Of a stretch of 23,839 bases of DNA, positions 1 to 7,413 are shown one piece after another. A program made the position numbers and the translations under genes. The DNA is from Thermohalobaculum sp038524325 (GTDB taxonomy: Bacteria; Pseudomonadota; Alphaproteobacteria; Rhodobacterales; Rhodobacteraceae). The stretch covers positions 1 through 23,839 of the forward strand of contig JBCBIS010000045.1 of NCBI GenBank assembly GCA_038524325.1, read 5' to 3'. The notes under the pieces were generated by a model. It did no database searches and had not been told where the DNA came from. It saw only the letters and a list, made by a program, of their open reading frames with translations. The number at the start of each line of letters is the position of its first letter. The first letter of the stretch is position 1.

Positions 1-962
1 TGGAACTGGCGCCTCAGGAGGCCGACCTTCTGAACCTGCGCGGCATTTCACACCGCCGCACAGGAGCTCCGGAACGCGCGATACGGGATTATACACGGGC
101 GCTGGAGCAGGACCCGGTCAGCGACCTCTATCTGCGAAATCGGGCCGCCGCCCGGATCGATGCAGGCCAGTTCGACCAGGCCTTGACGGATATCGAGGAC
201 GCGCTGGTCTTGAACCCCAATAATGGCGAGGCCTACAACATCCTGGGAGACTTGCATCATGCCCAGGATCAGCTGGAGAGCGCCGAAGCCGCCTACCTCG
301 CGGGGCTCGAGGTCGCGCCCTTTCACGCGCTGCTCTATATCGGTCTCTCCAACATCGAAATGGACCGCAAGAATCCCCGCCGGGCGATCACCTATCTGGA
401 CCAGGTGCTCAAATTGGCTCCCGGACATGCGGTGGCCTATCGCAAGCGTGCTGTGGCCAAGGCGACACTGGGCGACCGGAACGCGGCGCTGGAGGATACC
501 AATGCCGCGCTGCGCATCGACCCGGATCTGGCAGACGCCTATGCTGATCGAGGCGTAATCTATCTCCTCAGTGACTTGCCAGAGCTGGCGATCCGCGATC
601 TCAACGCCGCAATCGAGCGGGCGCCGGAGAACGGCAACACCTGGTACAACCGGGGCCGCGCCCGACTGAAGCTGAACGATCCCGCCGCAGCGGCAAGCGA
701 TCTCGAAACCGCGCTGCGCCTCGCGCCCGACCATGTCCAGGCTTTTCTCTCCCTGGCCGATGCGCGCAAGAATTTGGGCGAGCCGCAGGCGGCCCTCGCG
801 GCCTTGGAGGGTGCCATCGCAGCCGGCGGCGCGCCCGTGGTCAGCATGCTGCAAGCCTATCTGAAGTCCAGCCTGCGCGGGTATGGCGGAGCGGAGACAG
901 GAGTCTACGACGCCGCGACCCGCGATGCCTTGATCGCTTGCCTGAACACCCCCTCCTGCTGA
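1..962 (+). CDS. TPR-repeat protein, 5' end outside the window
   Basis: The frame is open from base 3 with no stop, so the gene enters from the left edge; about 319 C-terminal residues are visible. They form roughly eight consecutive tetratricopeptide repeats of about 34 residues, each ending in a helix of the type A(L/I)xxxP (for example the segments ending LEVAP, LKLAP, LRIDP, IERAP, LRLAP). TPR arrays act as protein-binding scaffolds. The last ~30 residues (GYGGAETGVYDAATRDALIACL) leave the TPR pattern and resemble the G-x-Y-D-x-x-T-x-x-A core of peptidoglycan-binding type 1 domains, which suggests an envelope role, but the match is short. The N-terminus, and so any signal peptide, is not visible. 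The stop is 42 nt before the sulfatase start, with no terminator between. The specific partner is unknown. Confidence 0.8.
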   Translation, partial: ELAPQEADLLNLRGISHRRTGAPERAIRDYTRALEQDPVSDLYLRNRAAARIDAGQFDQALTDIEDALVLNPNNGEAYNILGDLHHAQDQLESAEAAYLAGLEVAPFHALLYIGLSNIEMDRKNPRRAITYLDQVLKLAPGHAVAYRKRAVAKATLGDRNAALEDTNAALRIDPDLADAYADRGVIYLLSDLPELAIRDLNAAIERAPENGNTWYNRGRARLKLNDPAAAASDLETALRLAPDHVQAFLSLADARKNLGEPQAALAALEGAIAAGGAPVVSMLQAYLKSSLRGYGGAETGVYDAATRDALIACLNTPSC

Positions 963-1004
963 TCCGGCCTTGCCAAGCGGGCGCGAAGACCGTGTTATGT
1001 TCGC

Positions 1005-2435
1005 ATGGCGCGGAACCTTCTGATCGTGATTTCCGACGAGCATCGGCGCGATGCTATGGGATGCATGGGGCATCCGGTTGTGCAGACGCCGCATCTCGAT
1101 GCGCTGGCGGCGCGGGGGACGGTGTTCACGAATGCCTACACACCCTCGCCCATGTGCGTGCCGACCCGGGCGGCTCTGGCGACCGGTCAACCGGTTCACC
1201 GCACAGGCTATTGGGACAGCGCCCATCCCTATGACGGGCGGGTGCGGAGCTGGATGCATGCTCTCACCACCGCCGGGATCGAGACCGTGTCGATCGGAAA
1301 GCTCCATTTCCGCGACGCGGCGGACGATACCGGCTTCGCGCGGCAGATCCTGCCGATGCATGTGGTGGGCGGTGTCGGATGGACGGTTGGCCTGCTGCGG
1401 CGCGACCCTCCGCCCTACGATGTCGCCGCCGAACTGGCGCAGGATGTCGGCATCGGCGAGAGCAGCTATACCGCGTATGATCGGGCCATCACGGCGGCGG
1501 CGGCCGAGTGGCTCTCGGCCCCGCCGGACCGCCCCTGGGCCGCATTCGTTTCGCTTGTCAGCCCGCATTATCCGCTCACGGCGCCCGCGGCGTTTCACGC
1601 GCTCTATGACCCGGCCGATATGCCACCCCCAATCGGCGCGCTGCCCGACCATCCGGAGATCGGCCATCTGGCGGCCTTTTTCGACTATGACCGCCATTTC
1701 GACCCTGAGCGGATGCGCGCGGCCAAGGCGGCCTATTTCGGTCTGACGAGCTTCATGGATGCGTGCGTCGGCCAGATCCTGGCGGCGCTGGAAGCCGGCG
1801 GACAGGCCGAGGACACCGTGATCCTCTATGTCTCCGACCATGGCGAGATGCTGGGCGATCATGGTCTCTGGACAAAGCAGGTCATGTATGAAGCCTCGGC
1901 GGGCGTGCCGATGATCCTGGCCGGACCCGGCATTCCCGGGGGGCGGAGCTGTGCCACAGCCGCCAGCCTGTTCGACATCGCCCCAACCGCTGCCGAGGTG
2001 ACCGGGGCGCCGGCCGATCCGGCCTGGATCGGCGACAGTCTCCTGCCTCTGGCCCGCGGGGCGGACGACCCGGACCGTGTGGCCTTCAGCGAATACCATG
2101 ACGGCGGGTCCTCGACCGGGGCCTTCATGATCCGCTGGGACCGCTGGAAATATGTCGAGTATCCCGGGCAGGCGCCGCAACTCTTCGATCTCGCAGCGGA
2201 TCCTGACGAGTTGGCGGATCTGGCTGCCACGGCCGAGGCTGGCCCGGTCCTGGCCGAAGGCGCCGTGCGGCTCCGCGAGATCTGCGATCCCGAGGCGGTG
2301 AACGCCCGCTGCTTCGCCGATCAGGCCGCCCGGATTGCAGCACTCGGCGGCGAGACGGCCTGCCGCGAGGCCTATGTCTTCAACCACACCCCGACGCCGA
2401 CAGAACAGGCCCGCCTTGCAGGAGATCTCCCATGA
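1005..2435 (+). CDS. type I sulfatase, choline-sulfatase (BetC)-like
   Basis: A 476-residue arylsulfatase/phosphonate-monoester-hydrolase-fold enzyme that hydrolyses a sulfate ester. The formylglycine motif C-x-P-T-R is at residues 51-55 (MCVPTRAALATG), so Cys51 would be oxidised by a sulfatase-modifying enzyme that is not in the window. Other family residues are the N-terminal metal-binding SDE (residues 10-12), the SIGKLHF segment and the YVSDHGEMLGDHGLWTK metal/catalytic block. No signal peptide is visible, which fits a cytoplasmic sulfatase such as choline sulfatase; the C-terminal tail, with a short Arg/Ala-rich helix before a conserved tyrosine, also looks BetC-like. The substrate cannot be read from sequence. 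Its stop overlaps the start of the next gene (ATGA), so the two are probably co-translated. Only a weak purine stretch precedes the ATG at 1005. Confidence 0.88.
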   Translation: MARNLLIVISDEHRRDAMGCMGHPVVQTPHLDALAARGTVFTNAYTPSPMCVPTRAALATGQPVHRTGYWDSAHPYDGRVRSWMHALTTAGIETVSIGKLHFRDAADDTGFARQILPMHVVGGVGWTVGLLRRDPPPYDVAAELAQDVGIGESSYTAYDRAITAAAAEWLSAPPDRPWAAFVSLVSPHYPLTAPAAFHALYDPADMPPPIGALPDHPEIGHLAAFFDYDRHFDPERMRAAKAAYFGLTSFMDACVGQILAALEAGGQAEDTVILYVSDHGEMLGDHGLWTKQVMYEASAGVPMILAGPGIPGGRSCATAASLFDIAPTAAEVTGAPADPAWIGDSLLPLARGADDPDRVAFSEYHDGGSSTGAFMIRWDRWKYVEYPGQAPQLFDLAADPDELADLAATAEAGPVLAEGAVRLREICDPEAVNARCFADQAARIAALGGETACREAYVFNHTPTPTEQARLAGDLP

Positions 2436-3370
2436 CCCAGCCACCGATCGACCGTGCAGCAATCCTCGGTGCCGGGGTGATCGGCGCCAGCTGGGCCGCC
2501 CTGTTCCTGGCCCATGGCGTGCGCGTTCAGGTCTATGATCCCGATCCCGAGGTCGAGGCCAAGACCCTTGCCTATATCACCGGTGCCTGGCCGGTGCTGA
2601 GCGAGTTGGGACTGACCGCCTCGGGCGACCCGGATGCGGTCAGCTTCCATGCTGATCCAGCCGAGGCCGTGGCAGATGTCGCGTTCGTCCAGGAAAGCGT
2701 GCCCGAGCGGATCGAGATCAAAGCCGCCCTCCATGCCGCCATCGAGCCCGCCTTGCCCCCGGGGGCCGTGGTCGCCTCCTCGGCCTCCGGACTGACCCTC
2801 AGCGAGATGCAGGCGGCTTGGAACGATCCCGCCCCACTGGTGCTCGGCCACCCGTTCAACCCGCCGCATCTGATCCCTCTGGTCGAGGTGATGGGAAATG
2901 ACCGCACTGCGGAGGGCATGGTCGAGCGGGCCGAGGCGGTTTATGCCGCGCTCGGCAAGGTCACCATCCGGGTCAACCGCGAAGTGCCGGGCCATGTCGC
3001 CAACCGCCTGCAGGCGGCGCTCTGGCGCGAGGCGATCCATCTGGTCGAGAGCGGCGTCGCCAGTGTCGAGGATGTCGACAAGGCGATCTGGGCCGGCCCG
3101 GGCCTGCGCTGGGCCGCCATGGGCCCGGCGCTGGTCTGGCACCTGGCGGCCGGACCGGGCGGTCTGGAGGAATACTGCCGCCGCTACGCGCCCAGCTTCA
3201 ACGCGTGGTGGGCGGATCTCGGCACACCGGTCCTGGATGAGACGACCGGGAAAATGATGGCCGACGGTGTGGCCAAGGAAGCCGCCGGGCGCAGCCTCGC
3301 CGATCTCGGCGCCGAGCGGGACGCCCTGATCCTCGCCATGCTGAAAGCGACACAGGGCCTGCGCAGTTGA
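2432..3370 (+). CDS. 3-hydroxyacyl-CoA dehydrogenase-fold enzyme, L-carnitine 3-dehydrogenase-like
   Basis: A 312-residue NAD-dependent beta-hydroxyacid dehydrogenase. The Rossmann motif GAGVIG is at residues 13-18, followed by VQESVPER, SSASGLTLSEM and the catalytic His140 in GHPFNPPHLIPLVEV. The C-terminal half carries GPGLRWAAMGP and HLAAGPGG, which I associate with L-carnitine 3-dehydrogenase (carnitine to 3-dehydrocarnitine) rather than fatty-acid beta-oxidation enzymes. L-gulonate 3-dehydrogenase is the main alternative. The length matches free-standing carnitine dehydrogenases (~310-320). The start overlaps the sulfatase stop by 4 nt, so a sulfated beta-hydroxy compound could be desulfated and then oxidised; that link is inference. 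The usual carnitine-pathway partners (a BKACE/DUF849 cleavage enzyme and a betainyl-CoA thioesterase) are not adjacent. Confidence 0.82.
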   Translation: MTQPPIDRAAILGAGVIGASWAALFLAHGVRVQVYDPDPEVEAKTLAYITGAWPVLSELGLTASGDPDAVSFHADPAEAVADVAFVQESVPERIEIKAALHAAIEPALPPGAVVASSASGLTLSEMQAAWNDPAPLVLGHPFNPPHLIPLVEVMGNDRTAEGMVERAEAVYAALGKVTIRVNREVPGHVANRLQAALWREAIHLVESGVASVEDVDKAIWAGPGLRWAAMGPALVWHLAAGPGGLEEYCRRYAPSFNAWWADLGTPVLDETTGKMMADGVAKEAAGRSLADLGAERDALILAMLKATQGLRS

Positions 3371-3574
3371 TCCCATTGGGCTTGGCCCGCGCCACTCCGC
3401 ATGCACCTCGACACGGCGAACCATGCAAGGATGGTCAGCCGACGCGCAACGGGTCATATACCGGAATTCCTTGACACAAACCTCTCCACCCAGCGCCTCA
3501 GCACCCGTCAACGCCCTGACTCTAGGGGACAATCAGGGGGTTGGGCGAGGCGAGGTGGGTGAATAAATCAGGTT

Positions 3575-3595
3575 CTGTGATCGTCGCGATCACAG
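3575..3595. repeat. 9-bp perfect hairpin
   Basis: Arms CTGTGATCG (3575-3583) and CGATCACAG (3587-3595) are perfectly complementary around a TCG loop. The ends look like a CRP half-site pair (TGTGA/TCACA), but the spacing between them is 9 nt instead of the 6 nt of a CRP box, and the site lies between converging genes. A stem-loop in the RNA or a repeat relic is more likely than an operator. Confidence 0.55.
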
Positions 3596-3661
3596 GCGCA
3601 GCCTGTTCATAAAATGCGCTGCCCCATTGGCTCTCTCCCGCCAGCGCAGCACACCGCACGC

Positions 3662-3768
3662 GCGAGCTAGACCAGCAGCCGCCATCTTCGTGCCAGCACG
3701 AAGCGGGAGGGGCTTGCCCCTCCTGGCCCGTCCTTCAGACGGGCATGGCGGCTGCTGGTCTAGCTCGC
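3662..3768. repeat. 107-nt compound palindrome: 24-bp stem enclosing three hairpins
   Basis: Positions 3662-3685 and 3745-3768 are perfect 24-nt reverse complements. The 59 nt between them is almost entirely three further perfect hairpins: CTTCGTG/CACGAAG (3686-3692 with 3697-3703), GGAGGGG/CCCCTCC (3706-3712 with 3717-3723) and GCCCGTC/GACGGGC (3726-3732 with 3738-3744), with loops of 4, 4 and 5 nt. The result is a cloverleaf-like four-way junction in RNA or single-stranded DNA. It lies between converging operons and ends about 35 nt from the aminotransferase stop. It is not a tRNA (no acceptor CCA, no T-loop or anticodon pattern). It may be a dispersed palindromic repeat, a MITE-like unit or a structured 3' UTR. 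Confidence 0.75.
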
Positions 3769-3802
3769 AGGGCTGCGCGGGACGGCGGCGTCAGGATCTA
3801 GC

Positions 3803-5086
3803 TCAACCGTCGGACAGGGCGCGGGCGGCCAGCGTCAAGGCGGCTTCGGTCTCGACCAGATCCGTCTCGGTCAGGGCCAGATGGGGGTACATCTTGCCGT
3901 CGGATTTGAAGATGCCCTGGCCGCGCAGGCTGTGGTTCCACGCCGCTGCCCGCGCTTTATCGCCCGCCAGGACAGCACGGTAGTCGCGCACCGCCTGCCC
4001 GGTGAACACAACGTCGAACAGCACCGGATCACCGACAATTTGGTGCGGGATACCCTGTGCAGCCAAGGCCCCGCGGGTCGCCGCCACCAGGCGCTCACCC
4101 ACCCCGCGGAGCCGCTCAAAGCTGCCGGGGCGACGCAGCACCTCCAGGGTCTTCAACCCCGCCACCGCGGCCAGCGGATTGCCGCTGAGCGTACCGATCT
4201 GGAAACAGAACCCCTCCGGCCCCGCCAGCCCCTTGTCGAAATGCGCCATGATTTCGGCCCGCCCCGCAATCGCGGCCAGAGGCAGGCCGCCGCCAATGAT
4301 CTTGCCCAGGGTGCAGAGATCCGGCACCACGCCATAGGCCTCCTGCGCCCCGCCATAGGCGAGACGGAACCCGGTCACCACCTCGTCGAAGATCAAGACG
4401 ATCCCGGCCTTCTCAGTCTCCTCGCGCAGGGTCTCCAGGAACCCAGGCGCCGGCGGGATCAACCGCTGCAGGGGTTCGACGATCACCGCGGCGATCTCAT
4501 GGCCATGCTCCGCAATCAGCCCGCGGGCAATCTCCGCATCGTTGAACGGCGCGATCAGCATGTCGTCGCGGACATGTTCGGGGACGCCCGCGGTGTCGGG
4601 TACGGCCATGGGGAAATTCACCAGCCGCGTCGGCGCCAGACTCATCAGAGCCTCGGCCGACATGCCGTGATAGCCGCCCTCGAATTTCAGGATCTTCCGG
4701 CGACCCGTGAAGGCCCGGGCGAGGCGCATCGCATACATATCCGCCTCGCCCCCGGTCGAGACATAGCGGAGCTGATCCGCACAGGGCACCGCCTCGCAGA
4801 TCACCTCGGCCAGCTCGATCCCGCGGGCGTTGTTGGCGAAAAAGGTCATGCCCTGAGAGAGCTGCTCCTGCACCGCCTCGACCACCTCCGGATGGCCATG
4901 ACCCAGGATCATCGGGCCCGAGCCGATCAGATAGTCGATATATTCGCGCCCATCCTCGTCCCAGACACGGCTCCCCTGGCCGCGTGCGATCACCATCGAA
5001 GGGTCGAAATTGCCAAAGCCCCCGGCGGGCAGCACCGCCTTCGCCCGTTCGGCCCAGTGCTGCATGGTTTGCATCGGATGGTCCAT
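3803..5086 (-). CDS. class III aminotransferase, glutamate-1-semialdehyde aminotransferase-type
   Basis: A 427-residue PLP enzyme of fold type I. Visible family motifs are the N-terminal GxRVWDEDGREYIDYLIGSGP, the STGGEADMYAMRLAR phosphate/substrate loop, FEGGYHG, the PLP-ring Asp in IFDEVVTGFR and the Schiff-base Lys in CTLGKIIGGGLPL. The sequence resembles GSA 2,1-aminomutase, but the position at the end of a catabolic operon, well away from tetrapyrrole genes, argues for a transaminase acting on a pathway aldehyde or keto acid. The ATG at 5086 is chosen because GAGGAGG lies about 5 nt upstream; the open frame continues further upstream but would overlap the preceding gene. It is the last gene of the minus-strand cluster, 10 nt after the enolase-family gene. 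Confidence 0.88.
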   Translation of the reverse strand: MDHPMQTMQHWAERAKAVLPAGGFGNFDPSMVIARGQGSRVWDEDGREYIDYLIGSGPMILGHGHPEVVEAVQEQLSQGMTFFANNARGIELAEVICEAVPCADQLRYVSTGGEADMYAMRLARAFTGRRKILKFEGGYHGMSAEALMSLAPTRLVNFPMAVPDTAGVPEHVRDDMLIAPFNDAEIARGLIAEHGHEIAAVIVEPLQRLIPPAPGFLETLREETEKAGIVLIFDEVVTGFRLAYGGAQEAYGVVPDLCTLGKIIGGGLPLAAIAGRAEIMAHFDKGLAGPEGFCFQIGTLSGNPLAAVAGLKTLEVLRRPGSFERLRGVGERLVAATRGALAAQGIPHQIVGDPVLFDVVFTGQAVRDYRAVLAGDKARAAAWNHSLRGQGIFKSDGKMYPHLALTETDLVETEAALTLAARALSDG

Positions 5087-5096
5087 GACGTCCTCC

Positions 5097-6305
5097 TCAG
5101 TCGATGATGGCCACCGGCTGGCCCAGCCGGTCGGGGTCCGGGGTGATGCCGAGGCCAGGCCCCTCTGGCACTGCGATCCGGCCCTGGTGGCGGACCGGCG
5201 TGTCGGGGGCGACCCGCGGGCTGACATAGCCGGACAGGTCGCAGACATTTAGCACAGCTTTCGCCGGGGTTGCCGCCGCCAGATGCAACGCCGCTGCGGT
5301 GACAATATCCGAGCCCCAGGTGCATTCGATGCACATCTCGGCGCCCAGATGCAGGCAGAGATCGCGCGCCCGGCGCAGGGGACTGAGCCCGCCGAATTTC
5401 GAGAGCTTCAGGGCGACGGCATCGAGACAGCCTAAGCGATGCGCCTCCAGCAGCGAGGCGGTGTCATGGGCGTTCTCGTCGATCTTCATGGCGAGGCCCG
5501 TGCCGGCGCGTACCGCCGCACAATCGTCGAGCGTGGCGCAGGGCTGCTCGAGCATCACGTCGAGACCGCGCACCGCGCGGCCCGTGCGCGTCGCCTGCAA
5601 CCGCGTCGCTCCGCAGTTCCAGTCGCCATAGACCAGCGGCCCCTCCCCCACGGCGGCCCGTACCGCACGCAGCCGCTCGGCATCCGCCTGCCAGTCGGCG
5701 TCGACCCCCAGCTTGGCCTGGAATTGGGTGATCCCTGTCGCCTGCGCCGCACATGCGATGCGGGCCATCTCCTCGGGTGCGATACAGGTGATCGAGTGAT
5801 AAAGTGGCAGATCCGCCGCCAACCGCCCGCCCATCAGAGCATAAAGCGGCAAGCCCGCCGCCTGTCCCGTCAGATCCCAAAGCGCGATGTCGAGCGCCGA
5901 TTTGGCATAGCGATGGTCCTGTAGATGCGCCTCCGCCCGCGCCATCAAAGCCTCGGGCCCCACAGGGTCAGCGCCGATCAAGACCGGGGCCAGGTCCTCC
6001 AAAACCGGGCCGACACCCCCGGCATAAGCGGGGAGATAGCCGGGGATCGGACACACCTCGCCCCATCCCCGCAATCCGCCATCGGTCTCGACTGCCAGGA
6101 CATGGGTGTCGACTGTGGCACAGGTCTTCCCATCCGCCATGTAATAGGTCTCGTGGCTGGTCAGAGGCACCCGCCACAGGGTCAGCTGGGTGATCTTTTG
6201 CGCGGCGGCGCGCTCGTCCCGCCTGCCCGGCGGCGGGACAGCGCGCACCGGTGGGTGGGTGGGGGTGGGCGGTGGCCCGTCGGCGGGCAGGCGGGAGACC
6301 GGCAT
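5097..6305 (-). CDS. enolase-superfamily (mandelate racemase/MLE) enzyme with a Pro-rich N-terminal extension
   Basis: A 402-residue protein. The conserved core starts only at residue 37 (KITQLTLW), where relatives normally begin with MKI; residues 1-36 are a Pro/Arg-rich tail without family similarity. The capping domain is followed by a TIM barrel with the base Lys198 (FQAKLG), metal ligands Asp228 (YGDWN), Glu253 (LEQPC) and Asp276 (KIDEN), and a second KxxK at 300-303 (LKLSKFGG). Lysines on both barrel sides fit a racemase/epimerase or syn-dehydratase. The family is related to hydroxyproline(-betaine) epimerases and dehydratases, but the substrate is not established. The start ATG at 6305 has GGAGG 5 nt upstream and comes just after the stop of the preceding gene. 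An in-frame ATG at 6317 is less well placed. Confidence 0.85.
   Translation of the reverse strand: MPVSRLPADGPPPTPTHPPVRAVPPPGRRDERAAAQKITQLTLWRVPLTSHETYYMADGKTCATVDTHVLAVETDGGLRGWGEVCPIPGYLPAYAGGVGPVLEDLAPVLIGADPVGPEALMARAEAHLQDHRYAKSALDIALWDLTGQAAGLPLYALMGGRLAADLPLYHSITCIAPEEMARIACAAQATGITQFQAKLGVDADWQADAERLRAVRAAVGEGPLVYGDWNCGATRLQATRTGRAVRGLDVMLEQPCATLDDCAAVRAGTGLAMKIDENAHDTASLLEAHRLGCLDAVALKLSKFGGLSPLRRARDLCLHLGAEMCIECTWGSDIVTAAALHLAAATPAKAVLNVCDLSGYVSPRVAPDTPVRHQGRIAVPEGPGLGITPDPDRLGQPVAIID
6217..6296. repeat. palindromic insert encoding the N-terminal extension
   Basis: Inside the 5' end of the enolase-family gene, a 13-nt segment (6217-6229) is repeated in perfect inverted orientation at 6284-6296. 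The left arm also sits in a compact palindrome, GTCCCGCC (6216-6223) with GGCGGGAC (6232-6239). The interior is a G/T-rich low-complexity run. The span matches almost exactly the codons of the non-conserved Pro-rich leader (residues 2-36), so a palindromic element probably expanded or inserted between the original ribosome-binding site and the core and stayed in frame. Confidence 0.6.
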
Positions 6306-6306
6306 C

Positions 6307-7413
6307 TCAACCTCCATAAACAGCGACTGGCGCGCCCAGCCAGTCGAGATCCGGGGCAACGCCAAGGCCCGGCCCATCCGGTGCCGTCAACATGCCCTCC
6401 ACATTCCGCGCTCCGCACCCCGGCGCCGGGTCCACCGTGATCATGTCCTGGCAGGACCAGCCACAGCGGCGCATCTCGGGCGGCACGCTCTGCGCCAGAT
6501 GGGCCGCCTCGGTATCCGCCAGCACCGTGCCGCCGGTCGGCATCACGATGATCTCAATTCCATGCGCCAGCGCCACATCCCGGATCCGCGCCGCTTTCGA
6601 CAGCCCGCCAACCCGGTTAAGTTTGATATTCGCCACTTCGCCAATCCCCTCCGCCGCGATCCGGGTCATATCGGCCAACGTCTCCAGTCGCTCGTCGATC
6701 GAAATCGGATGCCGCGTCAGCGCTCGGACCGCCGCGCAATCGGAGAGCGTCTCGCAAGGTTGCTCGAACAGCACGGGGTCGGCGAGCGCGTTCATGACGG
6801 AGATCGCCTCAAGCCTGCTCCAGGCCCGGTTCACGTCGTAGAAGATCACCTCGCCCGGCAGCCGGTTGGCCTCGAGATACCGCACCCGTTCGATATCCCG
6901 GCCCACATCCCCGCCGACCTTGGCCGAATGGGCGCGATAGCCCCGAGCGCGATAGCGCTCGATGATCGCCAGCATCTCCTCCGGCGTGCCCGAGGAGACG
7001 GACGACGCAATCGGCACCCCACCCGGAAAGGCCCCGCCCAAAAGATGCGAGATCGGCACCCCCGCTGCTTGGCCCGCGATATCCAGCACCGCCATATCCA
7101 CCGGCGATTTGGCATAGAGATGTCCCGGCAGGGCCAGATCCATCGCCCGTTCCACCACGCCCGGCTGGCGCGGGTCCTGCCCCAGGATCGCTGGCGCCAT
7201 CGTCTCGATCCCCGCCCGGATCCCCGGCCCATGCGCGGGCATATAGGTATGGCCCCAAGGCGTGCCCTCGCCCCAGCCGGTCAGGCCCGCATCGGTGTCG
7301 ACCCGCAGGAAAGTCGCGTCGAGCACTTCGAATTTCAGCCGCCCGCCCGAGAGCCAATAGGGCTCGGCCAGCGGCAGATCCCGATGCCAGAGGGTCAGGC
7401 GGGTGATCTTCAT
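6307..7413 (-). CDS. cis-3-hydroxy-L-proline dehydratase-like enolase-superfamily enzyme
   Basis: A 368-residue enzyme of the mandelate racemase subgroup. From memory it closely resembles the cis-3-hydroxy-L-proline dehydratase described from Labrenzia aggregata, which gives delta-1-pyrroline-2-carboxylate: shared blocks include PYWLSGGRLKFE near residue 20, GWGEGTPWGHTYMPAHGPGIRAG (46-68), GHLYAKSPVDMA and the late WSCQDMITVD. Catalytic residues seen are Lys165 (HSAKVGG), Asp193 (YDVN), Glu217 (FEQPC), Asp240 (SIDE) and Lys264 (IKLNRVGG). The C-terminal barrel segment MPTGGTVLADTEAAHLA also matches my recollection of that family. The start overlaps the preceding gene's stop (ATGA), which indicates translational coupling. 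The match is recalled, not computed, so activity on a methylated or otherwise modified proline is possible. Confidence 0.85.
   Translation of the reverse strand: MKITRLTLWHRDLPLAEPYWLSGGRLKFEVLDATFLRVDTDAGLTGWGEGTPWGHTYMPAHGPGIRAGIETMAPAILGQDPRQPGVVERAMDLALPGHLYAKSPVDMAVLDIAGQAAGVPISHLLGGAFPGGVPIASSVSSGTPEEMLAIIERYRARGYRAHSAKVGGDVGRDIERVRYLEANRLPGEVIFYDVNRAWSRLEAISVMNALADPVLFEQPCETLSDCAAVRALTRHPISIDERLETLADMTRIAAEGIGEVANIKLNRVGGLSKAARIRDVALAHGIEIIVMPTGGTVLADTEAAHLAQSVPPEMRRCGWSCQDMITVDPAPGCGARNVEGMLTAPDGPGLGVAPDLDWLGAPVAVYGG
6311..6315 (-). promoter_or_regulatory. Shine-Dalgarno GGAGG deciding the start at 6305
   Basis: Read on the minus strand, GGAGG is followed by five bases and then ATG. 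It lies just upstream of, and next to, the stop codon of the preceding dehydratase gene. It is what favours the ATG at 6305 over the in-frame ATG at 6317 or any start nearer the conserved core, where no ATG, GTG or TTG precedes residue 37. Confidence 0.7.

Larger units (their letters stand above)
3371..3802. other. convergent intergenic region dense in inverted repeats, no gene
   Basis: These 432 nt separate the 3' ends of two converging transcription units. I see no reading frame with family features and no ribosome-binding site. The left half (3371-3560) shows nothing I can name. The right half holds a 9-bp perfect hairpin at 3575-3595, an overlapping 5-bp stem at 3592-3604, and a large compound palindrome at 3662-3768. 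No clear T-tract terminator is present for either operon, so the hairpins may serve as the 3' boundaries. Confidence 0.6.

Noticed and set aside
48..2462. 804-residue open frame on the minus strand
   Set aside because: Antisense shadow of the TPR and sulfatase genes; Arg/Gly/His-rich with no domain pattern, caused by high GC at third positions.
3575..3595. CRP/FNR-type operator
   Set aside because: Half-sites resemble CRP but spacing is 9 nt, not 6, and it is downstream of both flanking operons.
3662..3768. tRNA gene, suggested by the cloverleaf-like fold
   Set aside because: The closing stem is 24 bp, the arms are all 7 bp, and no T-loop, D-loop or anticodon-loop consensus or CCA end is present.
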